Below, one piece after another: positions 1 to 10,640 of a stretch of 64,000 nt of DNA. Below the pieces are notes generated by a model. That model was not told the DNA's origin. It was given only the letters and a program-made list of their open reading frames with translations, and did no database searches. The stretch covers positions 10,478,001-10,542,000 of the forward strand of contig JAPFFF010000001.1 in assembly GCA_039105265.1 (NCBI GenBank). The letters run 5' to 3'. The number at the start of each line of letters is the position of its first letter. Within the stretch, counting starts at the first letter, position 1. Source of the stretch: Tritrichomonas musculus (lineage: Eukaryota > Parabasalia > Tritrichomonadida > Tritrichomonadidae). A program made the position numbers and the translations under genes.

Positions 1-3000
1 ATTGGGCAACTGCACCCATATTTGTTGCTTTTGATTGCTGACCTCCTGTATTTGCATAAATTTCATTATCAAAGACAAGAACGTTGAAATCTTTTCCTGA
101 TGCAAAGACGTGGTCAAGGCCTCCATAACCAATGTCGTAAGCCCATCCATCTCCTCCAAGAATCCAATTACTTGGCTTGACCCACAAATCTTTTTTACCT
201 TGAATAATATCTAATCTATTATTGTGCCTGAGTTTTTCGAGATCATCCATAATGAGAGGAGCAAGCTCAAGTGTTAAATCACCTTCTAAGTAATTATCAC
301 GCCATTTCGATAAGTGCTGAACAAATTGAGATGGAAGAGAATTGACAAGTTCTTTGTCATCAAGAATTGCTTTAACATCATTTAAAAGTTCTGCACGTCT
401 CATTTGAAGACCGATTGCCATTCCATAGCCAAATTCTGCATTGTCTTCGAAAAGTGATCGTGCCCATGCTGGACCACGCCCTTGTTCGTCAGCAACAAAT
501 GGAACTTTTGAGAAGGATCCGCCCCAAACAGAGCTACATCCACTTGCATTCGCAATGAGCATTCGCTTGCCGAATAATTGGGTTAGGATTTTGGTGACCA
601 TTGTTTCGTTGCATCCTTGACATGAACCAGGGAATTCGATTTGTGGAAGTTGGAATTGAGATCCTTTGACAGAGTACTTGTCTTTAACAATGTTTCCTCT
701 GTTTGGAATCTTATCCGTAAAGTAAATAAACTTGTCATTCTCTTGTTTGGCATAATCTAAGGCTTCATCAGTTCCACTAACTGGAGTCATTTCAAGACTA
801 TTTGTTGGGCAGATTGCAACACATAACTCACATTCAACGCAATCGTATGGTGATGATTGAATAGTATATTGGAAATCTTTAATTTCTTTGCCTCTGGCTT
901 TGATTGTTTCAAGCTTATCTTTAATTTGAGATGGAGCTGCAGATATTTCTTCTGAAGTAAGGAGGAATGGCCTAATTACTGAATGAGGACAAATTGCCGA
1001 GCAGTTATTACACTGGATACAGTTCTTTGGATTCCACTTTGGAGCAGTCATTGCAATACCCTTCTTTTGCCATTTCGTTTCACCGATTGGTGAGACTCCT
1101 CCAAGACTATCTTTGAAAGCAGAAACAGGTAGACTTGCGGCAGAAAGTTCAAAAGTAGGCTTAAGAACGTTCTTATAATAATCAGGAATTTGATGAGTTG
1201 GTTCTTTCATAAATGATATCTCAGTCTTTGGTAAAAATGAATTAGGTGGATCTTCAGCGTTGAGCCATGAATCTGGTATCTTGATCTCATGAAGGTGAGA
1301 AACAGCCATAAATGCTGCTGCCTTATTTTTGTTAACAATTTCTTCTCCTAATCTGCCAAATTCTTTATCAATCCATTTTTCTGTAATCTTCAACCAATCT
1401 TCACCAAGGATATTTGTAAGATGATAATATACAGCTTGGATAACAGTTGAAATCTTGTTATTAAGACCACACTTTTTAGCGATTTGAGTAGCATTGATGA
1501 CATAAAACCTGGCCTTCTTCTTAGCAAGAGTTCTTTTCATTGATGCTGGCAAGTGACTTTCAACACCTTTGAAGTCAGTCCAAGGGAAATTGAGGAAGAA
1601 AATTCCGTTTTCTTTAAGCTTTTCTGCCATAGGATACTGCGTTACATAAGTTGGAAGCGTACATCCAACAACATCTGCTTCTGTAATCTGATATTGTGGA
1701 ACAATTGGCTTTGAAGAAAATCTGAGGAATGATCTGGTAAGAGAGTTTGACTTATCTGCTGAGTAAGCAAAGAACCCTTGAGCATGCAATCCTTTCTCAT
1801 CAATTGCTGACTTGATTGCAGCTTTGTTTGCACCAATCGTTCCATCACCACCAAGGCCCCAAATCATTGATTGCGAGAGATCATCGTACTTGTTAAAGCC
1901 TTCGAGTTTTGCAGGGGGTAATGAAAGAAATGTGACATCATCTTTAATGCCAACAGTAAAAGTTTCTTTTGGATTGCTTGATCTCATGTTATCAAAGACT
2001 GCTTTAACATGAAGTGGAGTAAATTCTCTTGAGGCAAGACCATATCTACCTCCTACAATTTTGGCTGGATGTTGAGCCTGCTTTAATGTGTAAGCAACAT
2101 CCATGAAAAGAGGTTCGGCTGGGGCAGCAGGATCTTTGGAACGATCAAGCACAGAAATCCTTTTGACTGTTTTTGGAAGTTTGCTTAAAAACATCTGGCG
2201 ATCCCAAGGACGATAAAGTCGAGGAATAATAAGACCAAGTTTTTCACCTGGGAGCAAATCAATGCATTCCTTCACAGATGAGGCAGCTCCACCCATCATT
2301 ACAATGACGTCTTCTGCGTTTGGATCACCATAATAATCGAAAAGATTATATCTTCTTCCAGTAAGTTCGTAAAATTTATCCATATTTGTTTGAACAATTT
2401 GTGGAATTCTGTCATAATATTTGTTCGCAAGTTCAACTGTTTGGAAATAAGCATCAGCTCCTTGTGAATGACCAAGACACATTGGGTGAGCTGGGTTCAA
2501 AGATCTTTGCCTAATTTGTTCAAGCTTTTCAAATGGCATCAATTTTTTCATCTCCTCAACTGAAAGTTGCTCAATAGAATCAATTTCATGAGAAAGTTTA
2601 AAACCTTCGAAAAAGTGAACAAATGGAACTTCAGCATCAACTGTAGACATGTGAGCAATTGCTGCAAGATCTTGACATTCTTGAACGGTGGCAGAAGAAA
2701 GAAGGGCAAACCCAGTGTTCTTAACACACATAATATCAGCATGATCTCCTTGAATTGATAGCGCTTGACCTGACACTGCACGTGCTGCAACATGGAAAAC
2801 GGCTGGCCAGAGTTCGCCTGCAGTCTTGAGCATATTTGGAATCATTAAAAGAAGTCCTTGTGATGCTGTGAATGTGGTACACAATGTTCCAATAGCGGCA
2901 GCACCATGCAAAGCTCCAGCAGCACCTGCTTCAGATTGAAGTACTCGGCAAACTGGTACATGGCCAAACACATTCTTTTTACCTTGCGATGCCCATAAAT

Positions 3001-3172
3001 CATATGCTTCACCCATTGGGGTAGATGGCGTAATTGGATACAATAATGATGCTTCACTCATATTATATGCAACATGAACGGCTGCTCCATTGCCATCAAC
3101 AGGAACAAGCTTCTTTGCAAAGTTCCTTCCAAATGCAGATGGAATATAAAGTCCTTTTTGTGAAAGAGACAT
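1..3172 (-). CDS. PFO: Pyruvate:ferredoxin oxidoreductase (PFO), 3' end outside window
   Basis: One uninterrupted frame of about 1057 codons runs from an ATG at 3172 off the left edge; the family is usually about 1170 residues, so roughly 110 C-terminal residues are missing. The enzyme decarboxylates pyruvate to acetyl-CoA and CO2 and passes electrons to ferredoxin, in trichomonads inside the hydrogenosome. Seen: an N-terminal pyruvate/TPP domain with YPITPSTPMGE near residue 40; two ferredoxin-type 4Fe-4S motifs, CIQCNNCSAICP (about residue 720) and CVECELCVAICP (about 780); the proximal-cluster stretch GSCQGCNE (about 845); and the TPP/Mg site starting GGDGWAYD with NEIYANTGGQ near the edge. 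The first 20 or so residues (MSLSQKGLYIPSAFGRNF) precede the conserved VDGN start and end in RNF, which resembles a trichomonad hydrogenosomal cleavage site; targeting is an inference. The identification itself is secure. Confidence 0.97.
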   Translation of the reverse strand, partial: MSLSQKGLYIPSAFGRNFAKKLVPVDGNGAAVHVAYNMSEASLLYPITPSTPMGEAYDLWASQGKKNVFGHVPVCRVLQSEAGAAGALHGAAAIGTLCTTFTASQGLLLMIPNMLKTAGELWPAVFHVAARAVSGQALSIQGDHADIMCVKNTGFALLSSATVQECQDLAAIAHMSTVDAEVPFVHFFEGFKLSHEIDSIEQLSVEEMKKLMPFEKLEQIRQRSLNPAHPMCLGHSQGADAYFQTVELANKYYDRIPQIVQTNMDKFYELTGRRYNLFDYYGDPNAEDVIVMMGGAASSVKECIDLLPGEKLGLIIPRLYRPWDRQMFLSKLPKTVKRISVLDRSKDPAAPAEPLFMDVAYTLKQAQHPAKIVGGRYGLASREFTPLHVKAVFDNMRSSNPKETFTVGIKDDVTFLSLPPAKLEGFNKYDDLSQSMIWGLGGDGTIGANKAAIKSAIDEKGLHAQGFFAYSADKSNSLTRSFLRFSSKPIVPQYQITEADVVGCTLPTYVTQYPMAEKLKENGIFFLNFPWTDFKGVESHLPASMKRTLAKKKARFYVINATQIAKKCGLNNKISTVIQAVYYHLTNILGEDWLKITEKWIDKEFGRLGEEIVNKNKAAAFMAVSHLHEIKIPDSWLNAEDPPNSFLPKTEISFMKEPTHQIPDYYKNVLKPTFELSAASLPVSAFKDSLGGVSPIGETKWQKKGIAMTAPKWNPKNCIQCNNCSAICPHSVIRPFLLTSEEISAAPSQIKDKLETIKARGKEIKDFQYTIQSSPYDCVECELCVAICPTNSLEMTPVSGTDEALDYAKQENDKFIYFTDKIPNRGNIVKDKYSVKGSQFQLPQIEFPGSCQGCNETMVTKILTQLFGKRMLIANASGCSSVWGGSFSKVPFVADEQGRGPAWARSLFEDNAEFGYGMAIGLQMRRAELLNDVKAILDDKELVNSLPSQFVQHLSKWRDNYLEGDLTLELAPLIMDDLEKLRHNNRLDIIQGKKDLWVKPSNWILGGDGWAYDIGYGGLDHVFASGKDFNVLVFDNEIYANTGGQQSKATNMGAVAQ

Positions 3173-3177
3173 AATGA
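3173..3177 (-). promoter_or_regulatory. Initiator-like TCATT abutting the PFO start codon
   Basis: On the minus strand TCATT lies directly before the PFO ATG. It matches the trichomonad initiator consensus TCA-Py-(T/A), which is known to sit within a few bases to about 20 bases of start codons. The motif is short and the DNA is AT-rich, so chance remains possible. Confidence 0.45.
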
Positions 3178-4351
3178 ATTATCTTTTTATAGGTTGTGAT
3201 TTAATTTGTAAATGACGTGATATGATTTCAATTGAATTTTCAATATTGATAACAGTGCCTATTTCATCGTTTTCCATTTTTACAAAGAAAAAACAAATGG
3301 ACACATTTATCTATGGTAATCATTTAGCACTTTTTAAATATTAATTCCAGTGTTTTTTTGGAATTGAATGAAAAACAATTATATGAGATTATTTTTTCAT
3401 TTATTCAAATTAATAAAATTTTAAAAACACCAATATATGATTTAAGAAGAATAGTTTCCACGAATAAATCATTGTTATTTGAAGAATATTTAATTTGTAA
3501 ATAGTATTACATGAATGGCAATAACAAACTAATATTATATTTCTTGAAGCCACGATATGTTAATCAAGTATTTTTATTCTATTTAAAAACTGAAAATCAT
3601 TCAAAACTTTTCTATACATAATATAAAACTATGCAATTGAATTTTTTTGAATAAATAAACTATATTTTATACAAATAATAAACAAAAAACAAAGAGATCG
3701 AAGTCAATTAAATTAGTAAAAAATAAAATATTTTTGTTTAAAAACAAAGAAAAAGTTTTGAATTATTAAATTTTGTGAGTTTTTTGCAATTAAGGTTATA
3801 AAAAGAGAATTATATCATTATTGCGCATCATATAAACCAATAAATGATTCTAAAATATAAATTAAATCTTAATAAGTTAATATTAACTTTTTTTGACTTG
3901 ATACATACCTCGATAAACATCTAATTATTTTCTATTCATTACAATTTTCTTATTAATATCAATTTCTTGGCAACAAATAAGGGGTAAAGATGATGCACAG
4001 CTAATATTTTCATAAAAAACTTGATGAGTTTTTAAATCAGTTTATAATGACTATAAATAAATCAAAATATCTTCATTTATATTCAAGTATATATTGAAAA
4101 GGCCAAGAATTTTTTAGAATTTAAGGAAAAAATATAATTAAAATTCAATGGTTTGATGGTGAATAATTGTTACCATACTATCGATTATATAATTGATGGA
4201 GTTTAAATATTTTTTCTTTTTGATTCCAGTAGATTTAGCAAAAAAGAATCTATATATGTAAAAGAAAAATTAGGTATCAGAATTTTAAACTTAACCACAT
4301 TTTTAAAAAATAGCCACGGATTTAACCGTAAAATGCATTAAAACTTTTTTT
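3178..4351. other. AT-rich spacer upstream of PFO
   Basis: About 1.2 kb of AT-rich DNA with homopolymer runs. No coding frame, convincing inverted repeat or RNA gene was seen. It must hold the PFO promoter (right-hand gene strand) and the 3' end of the MSC-domain gene. Confidence 0.6.
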
Positions 4352-4996
4352 TTAAAATTTGGGTGGTTTGTTTCTGAAATACAAAGAACTTAAAAAGCAT
4401 GCTAATGAAATAACGAATGTTGAAAGAACAATTGAAAATCGAACATTTTCTGAAACATCTTTAACAATTTTTCCATTTTTAACCTTATAGCCCTCAATTG
4501 TTGAAACAAGCAAAGATATAGTTTGTGATGGTTCATTTGCAAACTCTTGATGGGACCTAATATTTGAAATTGTTTTAACCGTTCCATTTATGACAAGTTC
4601 TCGTAATAAATCAATTTTTTCATTGTAAATATGATAAATATGATGGTTTTTAGGTAGGCAAACTCCATTAATCACATCACCATCACAGCTTAACTTTGTT
4701 TTACTACAATTGAAATAGTTTGGGCACGGTTTACAATCAATAAATTCATTTCCGACACAATAATCAACAGAAAGATAATAATTTCCGACTGTTAGCAAAA
4801 GCAATAAAGTGAATATCAATGTTGTATAATAAAACCATCCAGACGTTAAAATACGAAGCCATGTTGGATATCTTGAAGTTGGATCATAAGGAGCTTTTTG
4901 CGGAATTCGAAGTATTGATTGTGGCGTACGGGATGGAGTTGGCGACCTTGATGATCTTCTTGAACTTTCAAGAGAACTGTTCAATGAATCAGACAT
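4352..4996 (-). CDS. Two-pass membrane protein with a Man1/Src1 C-terminal (MSC)-like domain; candidate inner nuclear membrane protein
   Basis: 214 residues from the ATG at 4996 (an in-frame TTG just upstream is not used). Residues 1-40 are Ser/Arg/Pro-rich (SSRRSSRSPTPSRTP), resembling the basic SR linkers of nuclear-envelope proteins. A first membrane segment (about 54-74, YYTTLIFTLLLLLTVGNYYL) is followed by a cysteine cluster, CKPCPNYFNCSKTKLSCDGD, then about 90 residues, a second membrane segment (about 184-203) and a short basic tail (RNKPPKF). Two membrane spans with CxPCPxxxxC..k..C..G after the first is the pattern of the MSC domain of MAN1/LEMD2 and yeast Src1/Heh1, which anchor chromatin at the inner nuclear membrane. 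No LEM/HeH motif is visible and the lumenal part is short. The family call rests on motif recognition and is moderately sure. Confidence 0.55.
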   Translation of the reverse strand: MSDSLNSSLESSRRSSRSPTPSRTPQSILRIPQKAPYDPTSRYPTWLRILTSGWFYYTTLIFTLLLLLTVGNYYLSVDYCVGNEFIDCKPCPNYFNCSKTKLSCDGDVINGVCLPKNHHIYHIYNEKIDLLRELVINGTVKTISNIRSHQEFANEPSQTISLLVSTIEGYKVKNGKIVKDVSENVRFSIVLSTFVISLACFLSSLYFRNKPPKF

Positions 4997-5840
4997 CAAT
5001 TTTATCGATGGTTTCTAACAAATTCAAACAAAATCAGTTTATATTAAAAAAACCGCCTTTTTTTATCTTATACTATATTATTTTATCTCAATTTTCTTAA
5101 ATAATATAATATTAAAAAATATAAATATAATTAAAACACATTATTTTAATGTTTATTAAATAATTATTAAAGTAAAAATTTAATTTTCTAATGAGATATA
5201 ATAGTTTTAAATTTATGATCAAAAATGCAAATTAAGATATCAACATTCTAATTGGTATAAAACTTTTTTATAGAAGCTTGCCCTTTTGAAACTCAAACTA
5301 ATTAGTATAAATTTGATCAATATTTTTGACACAAAAAAAAAAAAGTTAAAATTTTATTCTATTTTTAGTTAACTTGAATTCTTAAAAACGATTAATATAT
5401 TATAATATCAATTATATATCAATTCCCACCTGCTCAAGAAAAGACAATATCCTTAAGCAGCATCCGTCTTTTCTTTATTCTTTTTGAACAAAATATCAAA
5501 TATAAAATATTGTAGAAACATTATTATCAAAAAAAATGATCCAATAAAGAATGATTAACATTTTTTTTAAACATGATTTTGGTGATTGTTATAAATTCTA
5601 CCACCATTTTAAAAGGAAAACTTACCAATATGAAAGAAATTACCTAAAGAAATAAATATAATATGCAGATGAATGATATAACAATTTTGTGAAATGTGAA
5701 TATCCGAGAAAGATAATAATAAAAAAGATTGCCAATTTTAAAAACATAAGAATGATTAATAATCAAATATAATGAAATCTTTTTTTTTTTATAATTCTAT
5801 CAACAAAGATAGCCAAAATAACAAACAAGTGAATATATAG
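4997..5840. other. AT-rich spacer with a small inverted repeat
   Basis: No gene is seen. A 10-bp inverted repeat (AAGAAAAGAC at 5436-5445, GTCTTTTCTT at 5466-5475, 20-base loop) could fold as a hairpin; nothing else marks it as an RNA gene. Confidence 0.5.
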
Positions 5841-8024
5841 TTACTTATCCAAATTTTTCTTTCGTGTTTCAATTGCCTCGTCGAAAATTTTAACGATATC
5901 TTTGAATTGTTTTCTTACAGCGTAAAAAATGGCAGATTCGCCTTTTTTATTTAATACTTCAATATTCACTTTTTCATGAGCCGCGAGAAAACGAATGATA
6001 TCGAGTCTTCTATTTTTGACAGCAAGATGAAGAGCAGTTGACTTTTTGGGGCCTCCTTGAGCGTTGACGTCGACATCTTTAATTGAAACCAATAATTTGA
6101 CAATATCAAGATCGTCAGCTTCTACAGCAAGATGAAGAGGTGTTAAACCAAGTTTTGTTCTAGCGTTAACATCAACGTAAGTTGAACAAATTTGGTAATC
6201 TTCTTCATCATTTTTTTCAGAGTTTAAATGGCCGCCCGCGGTAAGTATAGCGCGAATTGATCTGATAAATCTTTTTGTGATTGCCAAATGAAGAGGAGTA
6301 AAATGCATTTTATTTTCTATTTTATTAAAGTCAACTTTTTGCTGTATGTAATTACCAGCATTATTAGCGATATCTCTAATTTTTCGTCTAACTTTTGTAT
6401 TATTTTTCTTATTTTTTTCTTTTCTAGATTCAGGACTAAATGCTCTTTCAAGTTCCTTTACCAATAAATTAGAATTAACAGCAGCTAGAGCTTCTATTAC
6501 TTCTACATTATCATTAAAAGCAGCAAGGTGTAAAGCTGTAAATCCATTTGACTGAGGTTTGTTCGCATCAAAATCTATCAAAGAGGCAAAAAATTTTACA
6601 ATACGAGATCGACTCTGCCTAGCAGCATGATAGAAGCAACGATGAATATCATTCCTTTTCATGATCCTTTCATCGGAGTAGTAAAAATCAAAGTCTGGGT
6701 AAAAGAAATTGTCTTCATTGTTCTCATCTGAGTCATTACTAACAGGAGTGGTTTCATTATTACTATTATTATCGTCAGTTGTTATCACACCTTCCTTTTT
6801 AATCATACCTTCAATTATAAATTTAACAATATCAAGTCTATCGTTCAATACTGCATAATGTATGGCTGAAAATTGTTCACCATCTTCAGCATCAATTTTC
6901 AATTTTGGATAATGCGTATATAAATACTCGGCAACTTCTAAATAACCTCTATTTGATGCATATACAAATGGAAGACTTCCGTTTATTTTTTTATTTATAC
7001 TTGAATCGTTTGGATTAATTAAAAAAGTTTGTTGACCGTTTATTATATTATCATCAGGTGAAGTTAAATTTAATAACATTTGATAATTATGCGAAGAAAT
7101 GGCCTCAATGATGTGAGATTTCTTATACTCAAGTCCATAGTTAACGTGGATGTAATCAGCAATTTCATTTCGAAGGAATTTTATTGCGACTTTCAAACAT
7201 TCTTTATCAAATTCTAATTGCTTTTCTTCACAATACTGAATAATCTCGTTGTTGCCTCCAGCAATCGCATATTGCACAAGATCGTCATCAACATGAGCTC
7301 CAGAAATCCATAAAAATTTAAATATATTAATCGAACCAAAGAACGCAGAAAACTCAATTAATGATGGCATAGAATCAATCGTATTTACAAATAAAAACCG
7401 CTCGTAATATGAAAATGGAAGTCTCATGTTAATACTGATGTTCAATTTTGAAATTAAATTTTGAAATTGAGCTAGATCGTCATTTCGTATAGCCAATGAT
7501 ATTTCAGATTCGTTAGAACCTAATCTTCGTAATTCAATATGCTTTTTTACATCGGTTTTTTCTATTTTTGGAATAACATCAGGATATTGCTTTAATAGTA
7601 AATAAAAAAAATATGTTTCTTTTCTAATTTCAGGGAAGAAAATGAAGAAATAGTTTTCCGTCCCACATAATTCATTGCATATTGTTGTAAAATCAACAAA
7701 TCCTTCTTCTAAAAAAAATATAATAAACTGACTTTGCTCAAATGAATTGACCAATTCATTTATTTCTATGAATTTTAATGTAGTTTCTTTTAATTCACGA
7801 AGTAGTTGAAAAGCAAAATTTAGTGGAAGCCGATTTTTAGTTACCAATGCATCAATCGTCATAATAAGTTCTCTGAAATTTCGCTCATCTTTAACATACT
7901 TTGATGATAGGATAAATTGTAAAGTTGACTCAAAGTCTACATCAGTTAGATCAATAAGCTTATTTTGCAGCTCAATAACATTTTCAATTTCCTGTCTTGT
8001 GCTTCTTTTGGTGAGTTGTAACAT
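5841..8024 (-). CDS. Ankyrin-repeat protein with a trichomonad-type helical N-terminal half
   Basis: 727 residues from the ATG at 8024 (MLQLTKRST); the longer frame upstream begins with GTG and is not used. The N-terminal 170 or so residues are helical and Leu/Phe/Glu-rich, without a recognised domain, as in the very large ankyrin families of trichomonads. The rest is ankyrin repeats, clear ones reading GFTALHLAAFNDNVEVIEAL, HFTPLHLAITKRFIRSIRAI, GLTPLHLAVEADDLDIVKLL and STALHLAVKNRRLDIIRFLA, broken by two acidic or basic insertions (NNSNNETTPVSNDSDENNED; a KEKNKKNN-type stretch). No membrane segment is seen. Such repeats bind protein partners; the partner and process cannot be told from the sequence. 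The 5' region lacks a clear initiator. Confidence 0.9.
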   Translation of the reverse strand: MLQLTKRSTRQEIENVIELQNKLIDLTDVDFESTLQFILSSKYVKDERNFRELIMTIDALVTKNRLPLNFAFQLLRELKETTLKFIEINELVNSFEQSQFIIFFLEEGFVDFTTICNELCGTENYFFIFFPEIRKETYFFYLLLKQYPDVIPKIEKTDVKKHIELRRLGSNESEISLAIRNDDLAQFQNLISKLNISINMRLPFSYYERFLFVNTIDSMPSLIEFSAFFGSINIFKFLWISGAHVDDDLVQYAIAGGNNEIIQYCEEKQLEFDKECLKVAIKFLRNEIADYIHVNYGLEYKKSHIIEAISSHNYQMLLNLTSPDDNIINGQQTFLINPNDSSINKKINGSLPFVYASNRGYLEVAEYLYTHYPKLKIDAEDGEQFSAIHYAVLNDRLDIVKFIIEGMIKKEGVITTDDNNSNNETTPVSNDSDENNEDNFFYPDFDFYYSDERIMKRNDIHRCFYHAARQSRSRIVKFFASLIDFDANKPQSNGFTALHLAAFNDNVEVIEALAAVNSNLLVKELERAFSPESRKEKNKKNNTKVRRKIRDIANNAGNYIQQKVDFNKIENKMHFTPLHLAITKRFIRSIRAILTAGGHLNSEKNDEEDYQICSTYVDVNARTKLGLTPLHLAVEADDLDIVKLLVSIKDVDVNAQGGPKKSTALHLAVKNRRLDIIRFLAAHEKVNIEVLNKKGESAIFYAVRKQFKDIVKIFDEAIETRKKNLDK

Positions 8025-8882
8025 GAAAAAAAACTCAAAATATATTAACACAATTTGCTAAGTTTTTTGAATCATTTTATTTCAAAATTTTTCAATGATT
8101 TTGTGTGTTTTGGGAAAATATTCAAAGTTTTCTGAAGCTCTTTTTTTTTTTTTTTTTAATTTTCAAAATAATTTTTATATGGCTCTAAATTGATTTTTGC
8201 TTTTGGTATTTTTATCTTGTCAAAATAAAATGAAAAGTGAAAAGTCTTAATAATCAAATCAACAAGTTACATTTAGGCTTGTTATTCTCAGATTCTCCAG
8301 ATCGATAATTAATTAACTTTATGATATCGATACATAAATATGCACTGATTCTCGAGATCGATTTCTGAGATCGAGAATTTTTTTTCTCAGCTTTTGATAT
8401 CAGAATTTTCAATTAAACTTTTTGATAAATATATGATCGTATTTTAATCTCAAATATTTCTTAAAAAAGAATGTGTTTTTTGATTTTAATCTTAAAATAA
8501 ACATCAATGCATTATATTATTTATTTTTAAGTATTTTAAAATCACAAATATCAATTATAAAAAAAGATAAATCTGTTTGAGATCTCGAGATCTCGATAAT
8601 TGATATAAAGTTTACACATATTTTTATATCACATTTCATATTTGATATCATGTTAATCAATAATCTTGATAATAGATTTGTAAACTGATAATTGAGTATC
8701 AGATGTAAAAAAGTGACGTTTTTGATATCGATTCTCAAAATAAGCAAGCTTGCTATAATTTTAAAAGCAATCATTTTTTGGCAAGGCAAAAATGTATGAG
8801 CATAATATTCATATTTAAATTAAATTCATTAGCATCAATATTTGAAAACCCTTCTTGTTTTGACCATTTGGAAATTTATTAT
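8025..8882. other. Non-coding stretch with a possible decayed inverted-repeat element
   Basis: A weak pair of ends faces each other: GCTTGTTATTCTCAGA from 8277 and, on the minus strand, GCTTGCTTATTTTGAGAATC from 8748. Between them are repeated palindromes built on GAGATCGA and TCTCGAGATCTCGA (about 8352-8380 and 8578-8600). No target duplication is found. This may be an old miniature transposon; a 90-codon frame here (8517-8789, minus) has no gene-like features. Confidence 0.3.
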
Positions 8883-8890
8883 GATTTAAA

Positions 8891-9404
8891 CAGGGTTGGC
8901 CAACGTTGACGTTACAATCGTTGAACAAAATGTTATATCGTTGAATTGAATGTCAACGTCAACGACATTAAGGCCATTGATTATAACCGTTTCAATTTGG
9001 TCATAACGACATGTTAACGTTGAAATAATGTTGAATCAATGAATTAAGTTAACGTTATGCTTATTGAAAAGTTGAATTTTTTTGAGAGACAACTTTTTCT
9101 GAAAAAAACTTTATCGATTCAATTTATATTTGGTGTGATTTAATAAAGTATTATTATTTTGAAAAAATTAGTAAATATCATTATCATATCTATATAAATA
9201 CCAAATATATATATGTTACAGAAATGATAATTTAGTTTTAAATCAACGACGATAGAAATAAAAAAGTGCCATTTTTTTGGACGATTAATTTCAACGAAAC
9301 ACTTATCGTTGATCGTTGACGTTGAAATAACGAAGTTAACATTGACAACGAGACACCAAAAAAGTGGCGCCGTTGATCAATTTTTTCAACTTTGACCATC
9401 CCTG
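8891..9404. mobile_element. 514-bp hAT-type miniature element (MITE), TSD GATTTAAA
   Basis: The ends are CAGGGTTGGCCAACGTTGAC (left) and, reversed, CAGGGATGGTCAAAGTTGAA (right), matching the CAGGG-type ends of hAT transposons. An exact 8-bp duplication GATTTAAA flanks it at 8883-8890 and 9405-9412. The interior is non-coding with many copies of AACGTTGACGTT-like words near both ends, as expected of transposase-binding subterminal repeats. There is no transposase, so it must have been moved by another element. Confidence 0.88.
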
Positions 9405-9793
9405 GATTTAAATTTATAAATCTTTTAACAGGATGCAAAGATAAAGAAATAATATCAGTTTTTGCAGTTGTTTTTAGTACATCAAATCTATTCCAGTTCG
9501 ATAAATTAGATGATAGAAAATATTTTATTAATAAATTTGAATAAAAAATCTGATTATGAATAGTATTATTTAAATTTTGATAATAATTAGGAGTATTATT
9601 TTCTGCACAACTAGTAACTACAAGTCTTCCATCATCTTGATAAAATTACTAGGTTAGATACATTTTCTTAATTATCAATTATATTCTCAATTATTAATGT
9701 TTTTATTGTTCATGTTGTTTAGGATAACTTCTATTTTGAAAATAATGTTGTTTTGGATCAGGTGGTTCTCCAGTTTATACATTATCACCAAGA

Positions 9794-10640
9794 ATGAATC
9801 AAATGAATACAAGTTTTAAAAATTTACAAGACAATGAAAATAATGGGGAAGAAAATAATAATAATTCATCAATTTGGACTGTAACAAATTCACCAACAGA
9901 AGATGGAATTACAGAACAAGAATTTTATGATGAAAAAAATGTAATAAATGAATTAAATCATGATACTAAAAATTATTTAGAAAACGCACCAAAAAGATTA
10001 AGAGAAAGATGTGATTCATAATAAAGATCCTCGAAATAATTTCAAAGATTTTCTAAAATTAATTGATAATAACACTTGGTATTCATCTGATGTAATTGTT
10101 TTTTTATAAATTCATTTTTTCATACCAAAATTTCAAATAGTGAATTCAGACAGTTGAAAAAAGTTTCAAAACATTTTAAAACAAGACGAATAAATATGTT
10201 AGACATCAAAGATAAAAGGAAAATGTATTAAAAAAGAACTGAGAAATGATTTTCTATAGGGAATCCCTGGTAAGTTTTCAAAATGATAACAGTTAAAAAG
10301 GTTTGACAGACCATTTATCATTTATGAGTGAACCTATGTTGTACTCACAAACACTTGCTCAAAAAGAATTACAAGAAAGGTTCGATACTTATTTATCAAA
10401 AGTTGTCGAAATAAAAAAAAGAGCTCATTGATATATATTTCTCAAAACAAAAATGCAAAGCTGATATTGATGAATTAAATCAAATGATAATGATTTTCGT
10501 TGTGATCCTGATATCCAATACAAAATTGATGAACAAAATTCTAAATTTAAAAAATTTGGAAAAAAAAAACTGATTTTAGAGAATCTTTTCAGCAATTTAG
10601 GCAAGAACTTGATTATCTACAAAAAAGATCTGATTCATTT
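9794..10640 (+). pseudogene. Fossil coding fragments, plus strand, unassigned
   Basis: A short Asn/Glu-rich frame of about 75 codons starts at 9794. Further coding-looking, Lys/Glu-rich, coiled-coil-like stretches follow to about 10640 but do not form one gene. It is broken in several places and looks old. It adjoins a minus-strand fossil field with the same look and may belong to one former virus-like element or to a lost host gene; the sequence does not decide. Confidence 0.3.

Noticed and set aside
4819-5100. 93-codon plus-strand frame antisense to the MSC-domain gene
   Set aside because: It lies opposite a frame with clear domain and membrane features and has no recognisable motif of its own.
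5436-5475. Hairpin considered as a non-coding RNA or terminator
   Set aside because: Ten-base arms in AT-rich DNA with no other RNA-gene signal; kept only as a note in the spacer entry.
8517-8789. 90-codon minus-strand frame
   Set aside because: Low-complexity Ile/Leu/Ser composition in AT-rich repeat DNA, no domain, no gene-like start region.
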